Below, one piece after another: positions 43,358-52,376 of a DNA stretch of 64,000 nt (position 1 is its first letter; each line of letters begins with the position of its first letter). Source of the DNA: Thermohalobaculum sp951813525 (GTDB lineage: Bacteria > Pseudomonadota > Alphaproteobacteria > Rhodobacterales > Rhodobacteraceae); NCBI GenBank assembly GCA_951813525.2, contig CATOTJ020000001.1:744001-808000 (forward strand). The letters run 5' to 3'. A program made the position numbers and the translations under genes. The notes below the pieces were generated by a model, which saw nothing but the letters and a program-made list of their open reading frames with translations, was not told the DNA's origin and searched no databases.

Positions 43358-44770
43358 CTATCGCGGGTCGATCTTCAACCAGATGCCGTTCCGACTGCGC
43401 ACCGTCAGATGCGCCATTGGTTCCGGCAAATGTCCGGGAACGGGCGTAAAGCGGAACCGCGCCGCCAACAGGCCAAGCAACAACACCCCTTCCTGCATCG
43501 CAAAGCCCGCACCGGTGCAAACCCGCGGACCGGTCGAAAACGGGATCCAGGCATCGCGGGCGCATTTGCGGGTGGCTTCCGCGGACCAACGATCCGGGTC
43601 GAACACATGGGGCCGGTCCCAAATGCGCTCATGCCGGCCCAGATGCCATGGCGACAGGATGATCGGCGACCCCGGCGCGATCTCCTTGTCGCGCATCTTC
43701 ACCGGACAGGTCGCCTCGCGGATCATCATCGGAACCGGAGGATAAAGGCGCAGCGTCTCGCGAAAAACATCCTTGGTAAAAGGCAGACGGCGCAGATCCG
43801 ACAGGCTGGTCTCGCCCGCAAAGACCGGTGCCGCCTCGGCATGAAGACGATCCTGCACATCCGGGCAATTGGCGATGCACCACAGCGCCCAGGACAGCGC
43901 CGAGGCCGATGTTTCGTGTCCAGCAAGAAAGAAGATCGCCATCTGGTCGGCCATTTCCTCCTCGCCGAAAATGTCGCCCGTCACCGGGTCGCGAGTGGTC
44001 ATGATGGCGGTCGCCAAATCTTGCGGCGCGTCGCCCGCATCGATTTCGCGGCGCCGCCGCTCGACAAAGTCCTTCAGCAGGCGCCGGATACGCCGTGCCG
44101 CCCGGCCCTTGCGCCACCGCCGCGGCCCCAGGCGCGGAAACCAATCGGGAAACCGCATCAAATCCGCGGGCGACAGCATCGGCGCCGCCATCTGATACCG
44201 GCGAAAGGCATGGAAGACCTGGGTTGCCGCATCGGCGCTGATCGGTTGCGAAAACAATGTCCGAAAGATCACGTCCGCCGCGGCGTGAGAGGTTTCAAAT
44301 TCGATCTCGACCGGTTTGCCATCGGCCAGCGCGCTCAATCGGGCGGACATATCTTCCGCCGCTTTCAGCATCGGCAGATAGGTTTCGCGCAGCCGCCCGC
44401 CCTCGAAACTGGGGTCGATGATCCGCCGCTGGCGCTTCCACTTCTCGCCGTTCGTCACAAAAACCGACTGGCCCAGCAAATCGCCGATGGTTTGGCGCAC
44501 AACATCCGACTTGGGAAAATCGTCGGGCTCCTCGACCAGGACCCGGCGCACCAGATCCGGCTGGTTCGGCATGTAAGAGCTGTACCAGGGGGTGCGAACC
44601 TCGGTCAGGCCGGCGCGATACAGCTTGCGCGGCAAGGCGGAAAACAGGTTGCGCCGTGCCCGGTACCAGGTTCGCATGAAAGAGATGCCTTCAGGCCGGT
44701 CAGGCGGCATCGGCGGCACATAATCCCGGCCCGTCGTCACACCCGGCCCGTTCTGGCCACTACCATCCAT
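43358..44770 (-). CDS. Cytochrome P450
   Basis: A 470-residue P450. The I-helix motif is AGHETSAS (283-290), the ExxR pair is E338/R341 (RETLR), and the heme loop FSTGPRVCTGAGFAM has the thiolate ligand C418. The layout is that of soluble bacterial class I enzymes, some of which act on fatty acids or terpenoids. It starts 4 bases after the stop of the membrane hydrolase gene, so the two are probably co-expressed. No ferredoxin gene is adjacent. Confidence 0.9.
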   Translation of the reverse strand: MDGSGQNGPGVTTGRDYVPPMPPDRPEGISFMRTWYRARRNLFSALPRKLYRAGLTEVRTPWYSSYMPNQPDLVRRVLVEEPDDFPKSDVVRQTIGDLLGQSVFVTNGEKWKRQRRIIDPSFEGGRLRETYLPMLKAAEDMSARLSALADGKPVEIEFETSHAAADVIFRTLFSQPISADAATQVFHAFRRYQMAAPMLSPADLMRFPDWFPRLGPRRWRKGRAARRIRRLLKDFVERRRREIDAGDAPQDLATAIMTTRDPVTGDIFGEEEMADQMAIFFLAGHETSASALSWALWCIANCPDVQDRLHAEAAPVFAGETSLSDLRRLPFTKDVFRETLRLYPPVPMMIREATCPVKMRDKEIAPGSPIILSPWHLGRHERIWDRPHVFDPDRWSAEATRKCARDAWIPFSTGPRVCTGAGFAMQEGVLLLGLLAARFRFTPVPGHLPEPMAHLTVRSRNGIWLKIDPR

Positions 44771-44774
44771 GGGT

Positions 44775-46088
44775 TTATCCTGGGTGGCAGACGGGGGCGA
44801 CCGGCATGGCCTGCATCGACGGCGAACACTCGCGATCGGCAAAGCGCTTCGACAGGCTGCGCGGCCCCGCCGTGATCAGGAAATAATCATAACCCTGCGG
44901 GTTCGCGAACGCGCACAGATACTGAAAATGCATGCGCAGCAGCCGCCAGCGATAACGTCGCAACTCGTCAGGATCCATAGTCTGCTTGAACGCTGCCGAA
45001 ACGACCAGCGGGTTCAAGGCCTCGGCCGGGCGCCCGCCCACGCGGCAATTCGCCGACGGATCCGACAGGGCAAAACAGGCGCCGTCCCCCGGCGCCGTCA
45101 CATCCAGCCAGAAGATGCGGCTGTCATCTGAAATCTGGGCCAGATCGGCGCGCAACGCATCCGCCTTCGGCAGAAAGCTGGTCATTGCAATCGACTGGCC
45201 CAGCGTCATCAAGGACAGGTGGCTGTTGCCGTTGAATCCGTGCTTGCGCACCATCCGCGCCAGCGCGGTAATGGCCAACTGAGCGCCCGACGAATGGCCA
45301 ACCACCAGAACCTCGTCATACTCGCCGCTGTTCAAGGCGGCGTTGATCCGGTCGGCAAAAAGGTCCAGCCGATCTGACAAGGGCTGCGGATAACGCCCCT
45401 TGTCGCGCGCCGAATATCCCAGATCGTTGACCATGAAATAGATCATCATCTGCTCTTCGAACGCCCGGGTTCCGTGCATCGCCGCAAACCAGGCAGCACC
45501 ACCAAGCGGTACCGCGACAAGCGCAGGCAGACCCAGCGGCCCCGCCGCGATCAGTCCCGCCGCCGTCCCGATCAGCGTCGCGTAGAACAGATAAAACAAC
45601 ATCAGGCCCGCAGGCACCAACCCGGCAATCAGCGGGCCGGACCGCAGACGCCACATCGCGCGAATGGCCCCCGAGGACAGATAGGTCCACAAGGTGCGAA
45701 ACATCAGGCTATAGACATATCCAAGCGATGGCCGGATCGAGTGGCGGACAATGTCGTCCCAGCCCAGAAACTCGAAATCCGAAATTGTCCGGCTATCGTC
45801 GACCTTGTGGCGGACCTGCCAGGTATAATTTCCGCATTCCGTCCGCTTCTGCCCTTTGACGTTGATATCGTAGCCGGCGACCTCGCCCTGCAGCGGCCCC
45901 TCTTTACGATAAAGCTCGCGATAACGCCGCGCACCAAGCGGATCAAAGCCCGAGACATAGAAGACTTTTCGCCGAGCGACATCCTGAGCCGCCCCTCGTG
46001 AGAAATCTTCATCAACGCCCTGAGCATCGCGGAATTTAACATCCGCATGACCCGCCAGCATCGCATCACGGTCGGGGACGATGTTCAA
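44775..46088 (-). CDS. Membrane-associated alpha/beta-hydrolase (lipase-like)
   Basis: A 437-residue protein with two to three membrane helices in the middle (LVPAGLMLFYLFYATLIGTA and following Gly/Ala-rich helix) and an alpha/beta-hydrolase-like part. VLVVGHSSGAQLAITAL is a serine nucleophile elbow. The N-terminal block KVFYVSGFDPLGARRYRELY is characteristic of a group of proteobacterial hypothetical hydrolases. It precedes the P450 with a 4-base gap, suggesting that the pair processes a lipid or ester substrate. That link is inference. Confidence 0.72.
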   Translation of the reverse strand: MNIVPDRDAMLAGHADVKFRDAQGVDEDFSRGAAQDVARRKVFYVSGFDPLGARRYRELYRKEGPLQGEVAGYDINVKGQKRTECGNYTWQVRHKVDDSRTISDFEFLGWDDIVRHSIRPSLGYVYSLMFRTLWTYLSSGAIRAMWRLRSGPLIAGLVPAGLMLFYLFYATLIGTAAGLIAAGPLGLPALVAVPLGGAAWFAAMHGTRAFEEQMMIYFMVNDLGYSARDKGRYPQPLSDRLDLFADRINAALNSGEYDEVLVVGHSSGAQLAITALARMVRKHGFNGNSHLSLMTLGQSIAMTSFLPKADALRADLAQISDDSRIFWLDVTAPGDGACFALSDPSANCRVGGRPAEALNPLVVSAAFKQTMDPDELRRYRWRLLRMHFQYLCAFANPQGYDYFLITAGPRSLSKRFADRECSPSMQAMPVAPVCHPG

Positions 46089-46173
46089 ATGTCTTACCCC
46101 TCAGTCCGGTTTTAGCGCGGCTACTGTCGCATCAAAACCTTACCGCAGTCCTTATTGGACCGATGCAGGTTCA

Positions 46174-47145
46174 CTATCCAATGTTGGCGAGGATTGGAAA
46201 TGTTTCGAGCAAAAAATAGGCAAATCGTTCGAAATCACCGGTAATCATGGCAACGCCGACAACCATCAAGAGAAGTCCCATGATCTTTTCCACCAAACCG
46301 AGATGTCGGCGGAACCCGCGGGCCCAGTTCAGGAACGGCCCGATGAACGCGGCGGCGACCAAAAACGGCACGCCCAAACCCAACGCGTAAAAGGCCAGCA
46401 GCGTACCGCCACCGATCAGGCTTTCGCTTTGCCCGGCAACCGACAGGATCGCCGCCAGGATCGGGCCAAGGCAGGGCGTCCAGCCGAAGGCGAAGGCCAT
46501 CCCGATCACGAAAGAGCTGCCGAACGACCCGGCCTCGGTCGGGCCTTCGAACCTCGCTTCGCGGTTCAGGATCGGAATTTTCTCCCATCCCGAAAGGTTC
46601 AACGCCACTGCCGCGACCGCCGCCGCCAGCAGACCGGGCCAGGCCCAGTCAAAGCGCTCGACAATATCGTCCGGAATGCTCCCATCCGGGTCTGCAATCA
46701 GCCCGTCAGAGCTGACCCACCACCAAAGCGCAAAGACCGCAAAGACCGCCATTGTGACGACAACCGCCTGGCGCAGCCCCCAGAAATGCAATCCGAAGAC
46801 GCAGATCAAGGCGCCAGACACCAGCGCAAAATTCTGTTTCTGGTCCAGCAGAAAACTGCCCGCCGTCGCCATCCCGATCCCCAGGCTGACAAAGACAACG
46901 CCAAGACCCAGCACGAAAAAGATCGACGATATGAACACCCGGCGCGCCGCCGCGCGGTCAATCTCTTGGCGCTCGCCCGAAATCTGGTCCAGCGATGTGC
47001 CACCGATATAGGCCAGATAGGGCGGCGCCATCGGCAGCACGCACGGGCTCAAAAAGCTGATCAGACCGAAGATAAAGGCAAAAAAGAACCCCAGCAGGCT
47101 GCCGCCTTCGATCGAACTGATCGCAAAATCTTGTATGGATTCCAT
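46174..47145 (-). CDS. CcdA-type thiol:disulfide transporter
   Basis: A 323-residue inner-membrane protein of the CcdA/DsbD-beta family. The two redox cysteines are in LSPCVLPMAPPYLAYIGG and FGWTPCLGPILAAILS. It carries electrons from cytoplasmic thioredoxin to periplasmic partners for cytochrome c or Sox maturation. It is longer than the usual 240 residues: an inserted segment of about 60 residues (helix FALWWW, then a soluble loop DGSIPDDIVERFDW) separates the two halves. The SoxX-like cytochrome gene next to it suggests a SoxV-like role. Confidence 0.87.
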   Translation of the reverse strand: MESIQDFAISSIEGGSLLGFFFAFIFGLISFLSPCVLPMAPPYLAYIGGTSLDQISGERQEIDRAAARRVFISSIFFVLGLGVVFVSLGIGMATAGSFLLDQKQNFALVSGALICVFGLHFWGLRQAVVVTMAVFAVFALWWWVSSDGLIADPDGSIPDDIVERFDWAWPGLLAAAVAAVALNLSGWEKIPILNREARFEGPTEAGSFGSSFVIGMAFAFGWTPCLGPILAAILSVAGQSESLIGGGTLLAFYALGLGVPFLVAAAFIGPFLNWARGFRRHLGLVEKIMGLLLMVVGVAMITGDFERFAYFLLETFPILANIG

Positions 47146-47311
47146 TATGTTAAGCGCCTGCTCGATCTTTATGGGGCATTCGTGACCTTTGTGCGAACTT
47201 AGGAACTGCAGACGTCACGGGGAACTCACTTCGCCGTGACGCAGGTTTCAACAGCGTTAAGCGCTGCAAATCGTGATCCCGCGGCGCCATGCGACCCAAC
47301 CCAAAGCATTC

Positions 47312-47815
47312 TCAACGCCCGACACCTGCCTTCAACAGATAGGCAACGATGTCCTCGATCTCGGCCGCCGAAAGACGCGGCTCGCCAAATCTGGGATCGG
47401 TCGGATCGGTACGCTGCCCGACTTGGTAATAGGCGGGCATCTGCGTCTCCGGCCGCAACGCATCCGGCGCGACAATCCACAGCCGGATCGTTCCTTCGTC
47501 CAGGCGCACCGCAACCCGGTCCAGCTTTGGCGCCCCTTCACCGTCCTGCCCGACTTCGGCGCCCGGACCGCCAGGCGAGCCATGACATCCCGAACATCCC
47601 GTACGCTCGCGATCGAAATACAACTGGCGCCCCGCCTCGGCATCCCCGCTACGCCCGGTCAGGCTGGCCGGGATCGCGTTGGCATTGACGATCTGATAGG
47701 CAACGACCCGTTCCGTTTCCGGGTCCGTGTCCTGCCCGGTGTCCTGCCTGCTCTCCTGTGCAGACAGCGGCAGTGCCCACAACACCATCACGGCAAGAAT
47801 CGGGATCAGTCGCAT
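47312..47815 (-). CDS. SoxX-like mono-heme cytochrome c
   Basis: A 167-residue periplasmic cytochrome with a signal peptide (MRLIPILAVMVLWALPLSAQ). The heme site is CSGCH and the likely Met ligand is in ETQMPAYYQVG. The lines GDAEAGRQLYFDRERTGC and LDEGTIRLWIVAPDALRPE match SoxX, the small subunit of the SoxAX complex that attaches thiosulfate to SoxY. SoxA, SoxYZ and SoxB are not in the window. It lies between ccdA and tusA, so this is an incomplete sulfur-oxidation group. Confidence 0.8.
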   Translation of the reverse strand: MRLIPILAVMVLWALPLSAQESRQDTGQDTDPETERVVAYQIVNANAIPASLTGRSGDAEAGRQLYFDRERTGCSGCHGSPGGPGAEVGQDGEGAPKLDRVAVRLDEGTIRLWIVAPDALRPETQMPAYYQVGQRTDPTDPRFGEPRLSAAEIEDIVAYLLKAGVGR

Positions 47816-48010
47816 CGGTTTCCTTCAGGTCGGCAAAGCAAGCGCGGCAATTGCGGACGCTGACTTACCCGCCGCCGCCGCCCCGGGCAATGCCCGCCGG
47901 GTGCAAAACCCTGTCAGGTCTTGTGGCTTGCGCTGCAAGCGGCTAGGGCGCGTCAAAGCCCTATGCTAAGCCCCTGTGGCAATTCCCGAGCCATAATCCC
48001 GGACAACAAG

Positions 48011-48286
48011 ATGGCCGAAGACACAGCCAAAGACGCCGCCAAAAACGTCGCCGAAGATATCGCCGAAACGCTGGATACCTGCGGCCTGCTGTGCCCGTTG
48101 CCGGTCCTGAAGGCGCGCAAACGATTGCAGGGCCTGCCCGGCGGTTCGGTTCTGAGAATGCTGGCCGACGACCCGGCGGCAAGGATCGATGTCCCGCATT
48201 TCTGCACCGAACAAGGACATATCCTGATGCGCGAAGCCGATCTGGACGGCGGCGTGCTCGAATTCGTGATTCGCAAGGCCGGCTGA
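48011..48286 (+). CDS. TusA-family sulfur carrier protein
   Basis: A 91-residue protein. DTCGLLCPLPVLKARKRLQG contains the conserved CPxP motif, whose first Cys carries persulfide sulfur. The N-terminal extension AEDTAKDAAKNVAEDIAE is an amphipathic helix not found in short TusA proteins. It transfers sulfur in the cytoplasm for tRNA thiolation or sulfur oxidation. Being next to the SoxX-like and CcdA genes favours the latter. The start at 48011 is chosen because the longer frame is not family-like. Confidence 0.87.
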   Translation: MAEDTAKDAAKNVAEDIAETLDTCGLLCPLPVLKARKRLQGLPGGSVLRMLADDPAARIDVPHFCTEQGHILMREADLDGGVLEFVIRKAG

Positions 48287-48344
48287 CGCCGTGCCGCGCC
48301 GGGCCGCCTCAGGCCGCCCGCAGCAGCCAGAACCCGCAATCCCC

Positions 48345-49220
48345 CTATTTCTTGCGCTTGCGCAGTTCCTCGCACGGGTCTGGCCGTTCGTGGCGCAGCG
48401 TCGTCCAAACGAAATCATAAGGTGCGCCAACGACCGGCGCCGGGTCGCCTTCCTCAAACTGGCCCAGAACGACCACGCGCAGCTTCGGTGCAATCTCGGC
48501 CAACATGGCCGGAAATCCGCGGTCACGGCGCGCATGGCCATTTCCGGCAATCACCACGATCTTGCGGGCGCCGCTTTGCCGGGCGCGCAGCACCGCAGCG
48601 GCCAAACTCGCATCGCGCAGGCGCTGTGCCGACACGATCATCGGCGCCATCTCGTCCGGAAGATGCCCGCAATGGTTGTCGACCATCTCGCGCTCCAGCT
48701 CGTGCTGAAGGTCCTCGGCCAGCGGGTGGTCCAAAATCTGGGTAAAGCGCGCATCGTCCAGAATTGCCGATGCCGGTTCATTCATCACCCGGCGCGCCTG
48801 ATCGCGCGGCATCGCTGCACCGAAAATGGCAGCGCCCGGGCGCAATGCCTCAAAAATTGGGCGATATAGATCCCAATCCGGCCACCCCGCCTTTTCCCAG
48901 CCGATCAACGGCCCGATCCCGGCCGCATCGCCGCCCGCCTTCAAATGCGCGGCGATCTCTGCCTCCGCCGCCGCCTGCACCATTTCCGCCACCAAAGCAT
49001 CGGCGCCCAGCGCCGCGGTGATCCACGCCTGATTTACGTGATGATGCGGATTGTCGTGCGTTTCGCCCAAGACAACGACATCGGCCGTCCGCAACCGCGC
49101 GACCAACGCACCGCGCTCCAGGCCGGCACCGTCGGTCGTGACCTGAATCGCAGGATCGCTCTGCGCCGGAGCACACATCGCAACCGCGTAGAAAAACAGC
49201 GCAATCAGGGGAAATCGCAT
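48345..49220 (-). CDS. ChaN-family (heme-binding uptake) protein
   Basis: A 291-residue exported protein with a signal sequence (MRFPLIALFFYAVAMCAPA). The ChaN/EreA-like core has VVLGETHDNPHHHVNQAW, GAAMPRDQARRVMNE, NHCGHLPDEMAPMIVSAQ and VVIAGNGHARRDRGFP with its metal or heme histidines. Campylobacter ChaN binds heme as an outer-membrane lipoprotein, but most homologs are untested. It is divergent from the XpaC/TelA operon with a 23-base palindrome between them. Confidence 0.83.
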   Translation of the reverse strand: MRFPLIALFFYAVAMCAPAQSDPAIQVTTDGAGLERGALVARLRTADVVVLGETHDNPHHHVNQAWITAALGADALVAEMVQAAAEAEIAAHLKAGGDAAGIGPLIGWEKAGWPDWDLYRPIFEALRPGAAIFGAAMPRDQARRVMNEPASAILDDARFTQILDHPLAEDLQHELEREMVDNHCGHLPDEMAPMIVSAQRLRDASLAAAVLRARQSGARKIVVIAGNGHARRDRGFPAMLAEIAPKLRVVVLGQFEEGDPAPVVGAPYDFVWTTLRHERPDPCEELRKRKK

Positions 49221-49275
49221 GGCAGCCTCACGATATGCTCCGGTATCGGACCCATCTGACGGATATTGTGCCTTA

Positions 49276-49298
49276 TGTCGCTATTGCAAATAGCGACA
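49276..49298. promoter_or_regulatory. Perfect inverted repeat, probable operator
   Basis: Two 10-base arms, TGTCGCTATT and AATAGCGACA, around the spacer GCA. It lies between the divergent ChaN-like and micro-lipoprotein/XpaC/TelA starts. There is no T-run, so a transcription-factor site is more likely than a terminator. The binding protein is unknown. Confidence 0.6.
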
Positions 49299-49375
49299 CG
49301 CTGGTAGCGAACAGAGGCAAAGACGACTATGTTGCACCGCATAACGGGCCGGTGTGCCGCGAGACGGAGTGAATA

Positions 49376-49501
49376 ATGGGCAAAGGATTGCCGGGCTGGG
49401 TTGGATTTATTGTCCTCTGCGGCCTTATCGCAGTAAGTTCCTGTCAAGCATATCGCGTTGACAGCGCAGCCAGCAAGGCCGCGGCAGAGGCGGGCGAATG
49501 A
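49376..49501 (+). CDS. Micro-lipoprotein (41 residues)
   Basis: A short gene encoding a hydrophobic leader (LPGWVGFIVLCGLIAVSSC) with a lipobox-like VSSC at residue 23 and a small polar tail QAYRVDSAASKAAAEAGE. Its TGA overlaps the XpaC ATG (ATGA), and GACGGAG precedes its own ATG, so it is probably translated and coupled to xpaC. It may be an entericidin-like or spacer lipoprotein. Length and simple composition leave some doubt. Confidence 0.55.
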   Translation: MGKGLPGWVGFIVLCGLIAVSSCQAYRVDSAASKAAAEAGE

Positions 49502-50490
49502 GCAGTAAACGATTCGGTGGCCAGTTCAGCCCGGGCGGCAAGGTCGAGCCAACGCCCAAGACTGACAGCGCGGCAGAACCGGCAAAGACAGCCAAGCCTG
49601 CCAACGCGAACAAACCTGCCAGCGCGAAAAATCAGTTTCGGGGCCGCAAGGCCTCGGCTGTCGACTGGCGCGCCGTCGTCATGTTTATTTTGCCGACGCC
49701 CCTGCTTCTGGGCGCGCTCGGCGCCATCGGCTCGGGCGCCGCGGTCCATATGCTCATGCTGCTGGCCGCCTATGCCTGCCTGATGCTCAGCGCCTGGATG
49801 ACCAATGAAGGCCAAAAGGCCCAGGCCGCTTATGACGAGCGCGAAATCGCGCAGGCACCGTCTGCGCCGCGCAAACTGATCGGCGCGGCCCTGGCCGGGA
49901 TCGGCGTCTTCCTGGGCACCTTTATCGGCGCGGGCGCCAGCGGGTTGCTGGAATTCGGCGGTCAGTACATCACCTCGACGATCTTCGGCATTGCCGCCGC
50001 CGCGGCGCATGTCGTCGCCTTCGGTCCCGACCCGATGAAACCAAAGGGCCTCAGCGGTGTCGCCGGTATTCACGCCGCCGAATTGGAGCGTGTCACCACC
50101 GCCATCGACAAGGCCGAAGGCAAGCTCAAGCGCATCGAAGAGATGGCGCGCAAACTGCGCGACCGGGAAATCGAAGGCCGGGTCGGCGAATTGAACCAGA
50201 CCGTGCGCCAGATGATCGCCATGGTCGAACGCGATCCCCGCGATCTCAGCCGGGCGCGCCGCTATCTCGGCGTCTACTTGCAAGGCGCCGAAGACGCCAT
50301 GCGCAAATACGCCGAACAGGCCGAACACAACGCACAGGCGCCGGGAATTCGCGAAGAATTTCTGGGCATGTTGACGGATTTGGAAGAAAGCTTCACCCGC
50401 GGCAAGGAAACCTTGCTGCTGGACGACCGCACCGATCTGGAAGTCGAGATCGAAGTGCTGCGCGACCGGCTGGGTCAGGAAAATATCTGA
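49498..50490 (+). CDS. XpaC-family membrane protein
   Basis: A 330-residue protein annotated in other genomes as '5-bromo-4-chloroindolyl phosphate hydrolysis family', a historical name. An N-terminal Ala/Lys/Pro-rich tail (1-55) is followed by three to four membrane helices (VVMFILPTPLLLGALGAIG, MLMLLAAYACLMLSAWM, LIGAALAGIGVFLGTFIG) and a cytosolic coiled-coil region (residues 195-330). XpaC is regularly encoded beside TelA, as it is here 117 bases upstream. The pair is linked to tellurite or cell-envelope stress tolerance, with the mechanism unknown. Confidence 0.87.
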   Translation: MSSKRFGGQFSPGGKVEPTPKTDSAAEPAKTAKPANANKPASAKNQFRGRKASAVDWRAVVMFILPTPLLLGALGAIGSGAAVHMLMLLAAYACLMLSAWMTNEGQKAQAAYDEREIAQAPSAPRKLIGAALAGIGVFLGTFIGAGASGLLEFGGQYITSTIFGIAAAAAHVVAFGPDPMKPKGLSGVAGIHAAELERVTTAIDKAEGKLKRIEEMARKLRDREIEGRVGELNQTVRQMIAMVERDPRDLSRARRYLGVYLQGAEDAMRKYAEQAEHNAQAPGIREEFLGMLTDLEESFTRGKETLLLDDRTDLEVEIEVLRDRLGQENI

Positions 50491-50607
50491 CCCAGGGGAA
50501 ATGTTCGGGCGACGGGCGGGGCCCAAGGGATGCAAGGCAAAGGACACCAGGTCCGAACCAAGCGTCAACCTGCCAGGGGGCAAGAGAAATGAGACAGGAG
50601 GACTCCA

Positions 50608-51771
50608 ATGAGCACTGAAGCAAAGGCCGCCGAGCTGGAGAAAGCCGCGACCGAACTGATCGAGGTTCTACCCGAACCGACAGCGGAACTTGTGCCCTAT
50701 GATGCGGCTGACGCCGAAGCAAAGGCCGAGATCGAACGCCGCATGGCCGAACTGGACATGCGCGACACCCAGACGATCATCAAATTCGGATCGGGCGCCC
50801 AGCACGAACTGACGGCCCTGTCCGACCAGATGCTGGACGGTGTGCGCAACAAGGACCTCGGCCCCGCGGGCGATGCCCTGCGCAACATGGTCGGCACGAT
50901 CCGCGGCTTTGACGCCTCGGAACTGGACCCGCACGCGAAACAGTCCTGGTGGCGCAAGCTCTTCGGGCTGGCAGCGCCCGTCCACGATTTCATCGCCAAA
51001 TACGAAACCGTTCGCGGCCAGATCGATACCGTGACGGACGAGCTTCTGTCGCACGAGACGGTCCTGCTCAAAGACGTCAAGATGCTGGACAAGCTCTACG
51101 AGCGGACGCTCGACTTCTACAACGAGCTTGGCCTCTATATCTCGGCCGGTGAAGCGAAACTGCACGAATTGGACACCGTCACGATCCCGAAGGAGGAGGC
51201 CGACGTCCAGGACGACGCCAAGGATCAGATCCTGGAAGCGCAGGAGTTGCGCGACCTGCGCGCCGCCCGCGACGAACTGGAACGCCGCATCCATGACATG
51301 AAGCTGACGCGCCAGGTCACCATGCAGTCGTTGCCCTCGATCCGGTTGGTTCAGGAAAACGACAAAAGCCTGATCAACAAGATCAACTCGACCATGGTGA
51401 ACACGGTTCCGCTCTGGAAAAACCAGCTTTCCATCGCCCTGGCCACCTTCCGGTCGCGCGAAGCGGGCAAGGTCGTCAAGGAAGCCAACGATCTGACCAA
51501 CGATCTGCTGACCTCCAACGCCGACATGCTGCGTCAGACCAATGCCGAAGTCCGCGAACAGATCGAACGCGGGGTCTTCGACATCGACGCCGTCAAGAAG
51601 GCCAACGCTCAGGTCATCGCGACCATCGAGGACAGCCTGCGGATCGCAGACGAAGGCAAGGCGCGCCGCGCCAAGGCCGAGGAAGAGCTGATCAAGATGG
51701 AGGAAGAACTCAAGCAGACGCTGGCCTCGGCCCGCGCCCGCGAACAGGGCGAGACCACGCCGATTTCGTAA
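50608..51771 (+). CDS. TelA-family toxic anion resistance protein
   Basis: A 387-residue, almost wholly helical cytoplasmic protein. TelA landmarks are IIKFGSGAQHELTALSDQML, SWWRKLFG, the long coiled coil around residues 140-230 and LPSIRLVQENDKSLINKI followed by NTVPLWKNQLSIALATF. AGACAGGAGGAC supplies the ribosome site. It is named for tellurite resistance in plasmid clusters, but chromosomal copies work in envelope stress together with XpaC. A strong terminator follows. Confidence 0.92.
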   Translation: MSTEAKAAELEKAATELIEVLPEPTAELVPYDAADAEAKAEIERRMAELDMRDTQTIIKFGSGAQHELTALSDQMLDGVRNKDLGPAGDALRNMVGTIRGFDASELDPHAKQSWWRKLFGLAAPVHDFIAKYETVRGQIDTVTDELLSHETVLLKDVKMLDKLYERTLDFYNELGLYISAGEAKLHELDTVTIPKEEADVQDDAKDQILEAQELRDLRAARDELERRIHDMKLTRQVTMQSLPSIRLVQENDKSLINKINSTMVNTVPLWKNQLSIALATFRSREAGKVVKEANDLTNDLLTSNADMLRQTNAEVREQIERGVFDIDAVKKANAQVIATIEDSLRIADEGKARRAKAEEELIKMEEELKQTLASARAREQGETTPIS

Positions 51772-51819
51772 GGTCTGCCCCGACCCGGGCCGCCCGACCG
51801 GCCCGGCAAAGTCCCAAGC

Positions 51820-51855
51820 GCCGCATGCAGAAAGTTCCTGCATGCGGCTTTTTTT
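51820..51855 (+). terminator. Rho-independent terminator after telA
   Basis: An 11-base perfect stem (GCCGCATGCAG paired with CTGCATGCGGC) with the loop AAAGTTC, followed directly by seven T. It ends the XpaC-TelA transcript before the DUF805 gene. Confidence 0.93.
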
Positions 51856-51932
51856 ATGCACATTGACGGATCGAGCGCCAAGCCCCAGAATGCGTTCACA
51901 AATCGCCTGATACCTATCGAGGGGGAATACCA

Positions 51933-52307
51933 ATGGGCTTTATGGAAGCTTCTAAATCGTTTTTTGCACGCTACGTGGACTTCCAGGGGCGCTCGTCGCG
52001 CTCGGAATACTGGTGGCCACTTGTGATGATTCTGCTGGTCTATGTGGTCGGGTTTGCGCTGACGGCTGTTGTGCCGATCCTGGGCATCCTGATCCTGATC
52101 TTCGTGCTTGCCATCATCATTCCGTCGCTGGCCGTCATGATCCGGCGTCTGCATGACCTGGACAAGTCCGGCTGGTGGATTTTCATCCAGCTGGTCCCGA
52201 TCGTCGGTCCTCTGCTGCTGCTCTACTGGTGCTGCCTGAAGGGCACCGATGGCGACAACCAGTTCGGACCCGATCCGCTGGGCAACGTCGCTGATCGTTT
52301 CGACTGA
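51933..52307 (+). CDS. DUF805 membrane protein
   Basis: A 124-residue membrane protein of DUF805. The opening FFARYVDFQGRSSRSEYWWP, three hydrophobic helices, the motif VMIRRLHDLDKSGWW and the end GDNQFGPDPLG are typical. Family members are often small inner-membrane proteins of unknown role, some being inhibitors of kinases or transporters. It has its own strong ribosome site (GAGGGGG) and lies between two terminators, so it is a single-gene unit in the envelope-stress neighbourhood. Confidence 0.9.
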   Translation: MGFMEASKSFFARYVDFQGRSSRSEYWWPLVMILLVYVVGFALTAVVPILGILILIFVLAIIIPSLAVMIRRLHDLDKSGWWIFIQLVPIVGPLLLLYWCCLKGTDGDNQFGPDPLGNVADRFD

Positions 52308-52330
52308 AGCGACCTTGTGACCGAATAAGG

Positions 52331-52357
52331 GGCCGGGCCTTTGCGCCCGGCCTTTTT
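52331..52357 (+). terminator. Rho-independent terminator after DUF805 gene
   Basis: An 8-base GC stem (GGCCGGGC paired with GCCCGGCC), loop CTTTGC, followed by five T. Confidence 0.9.
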
Positions 52358-52376
52358 CGTTGCGCAGGAACCCGAC

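Noticed and set aside
43130..44875. A 581-codon open frame on the plus strand across the P450 gene
   Set aside because: The minus strand encodes a complete P450 with all motifs; the plus frame is a high-GC shadow rich in Arg, Pro and Gln.
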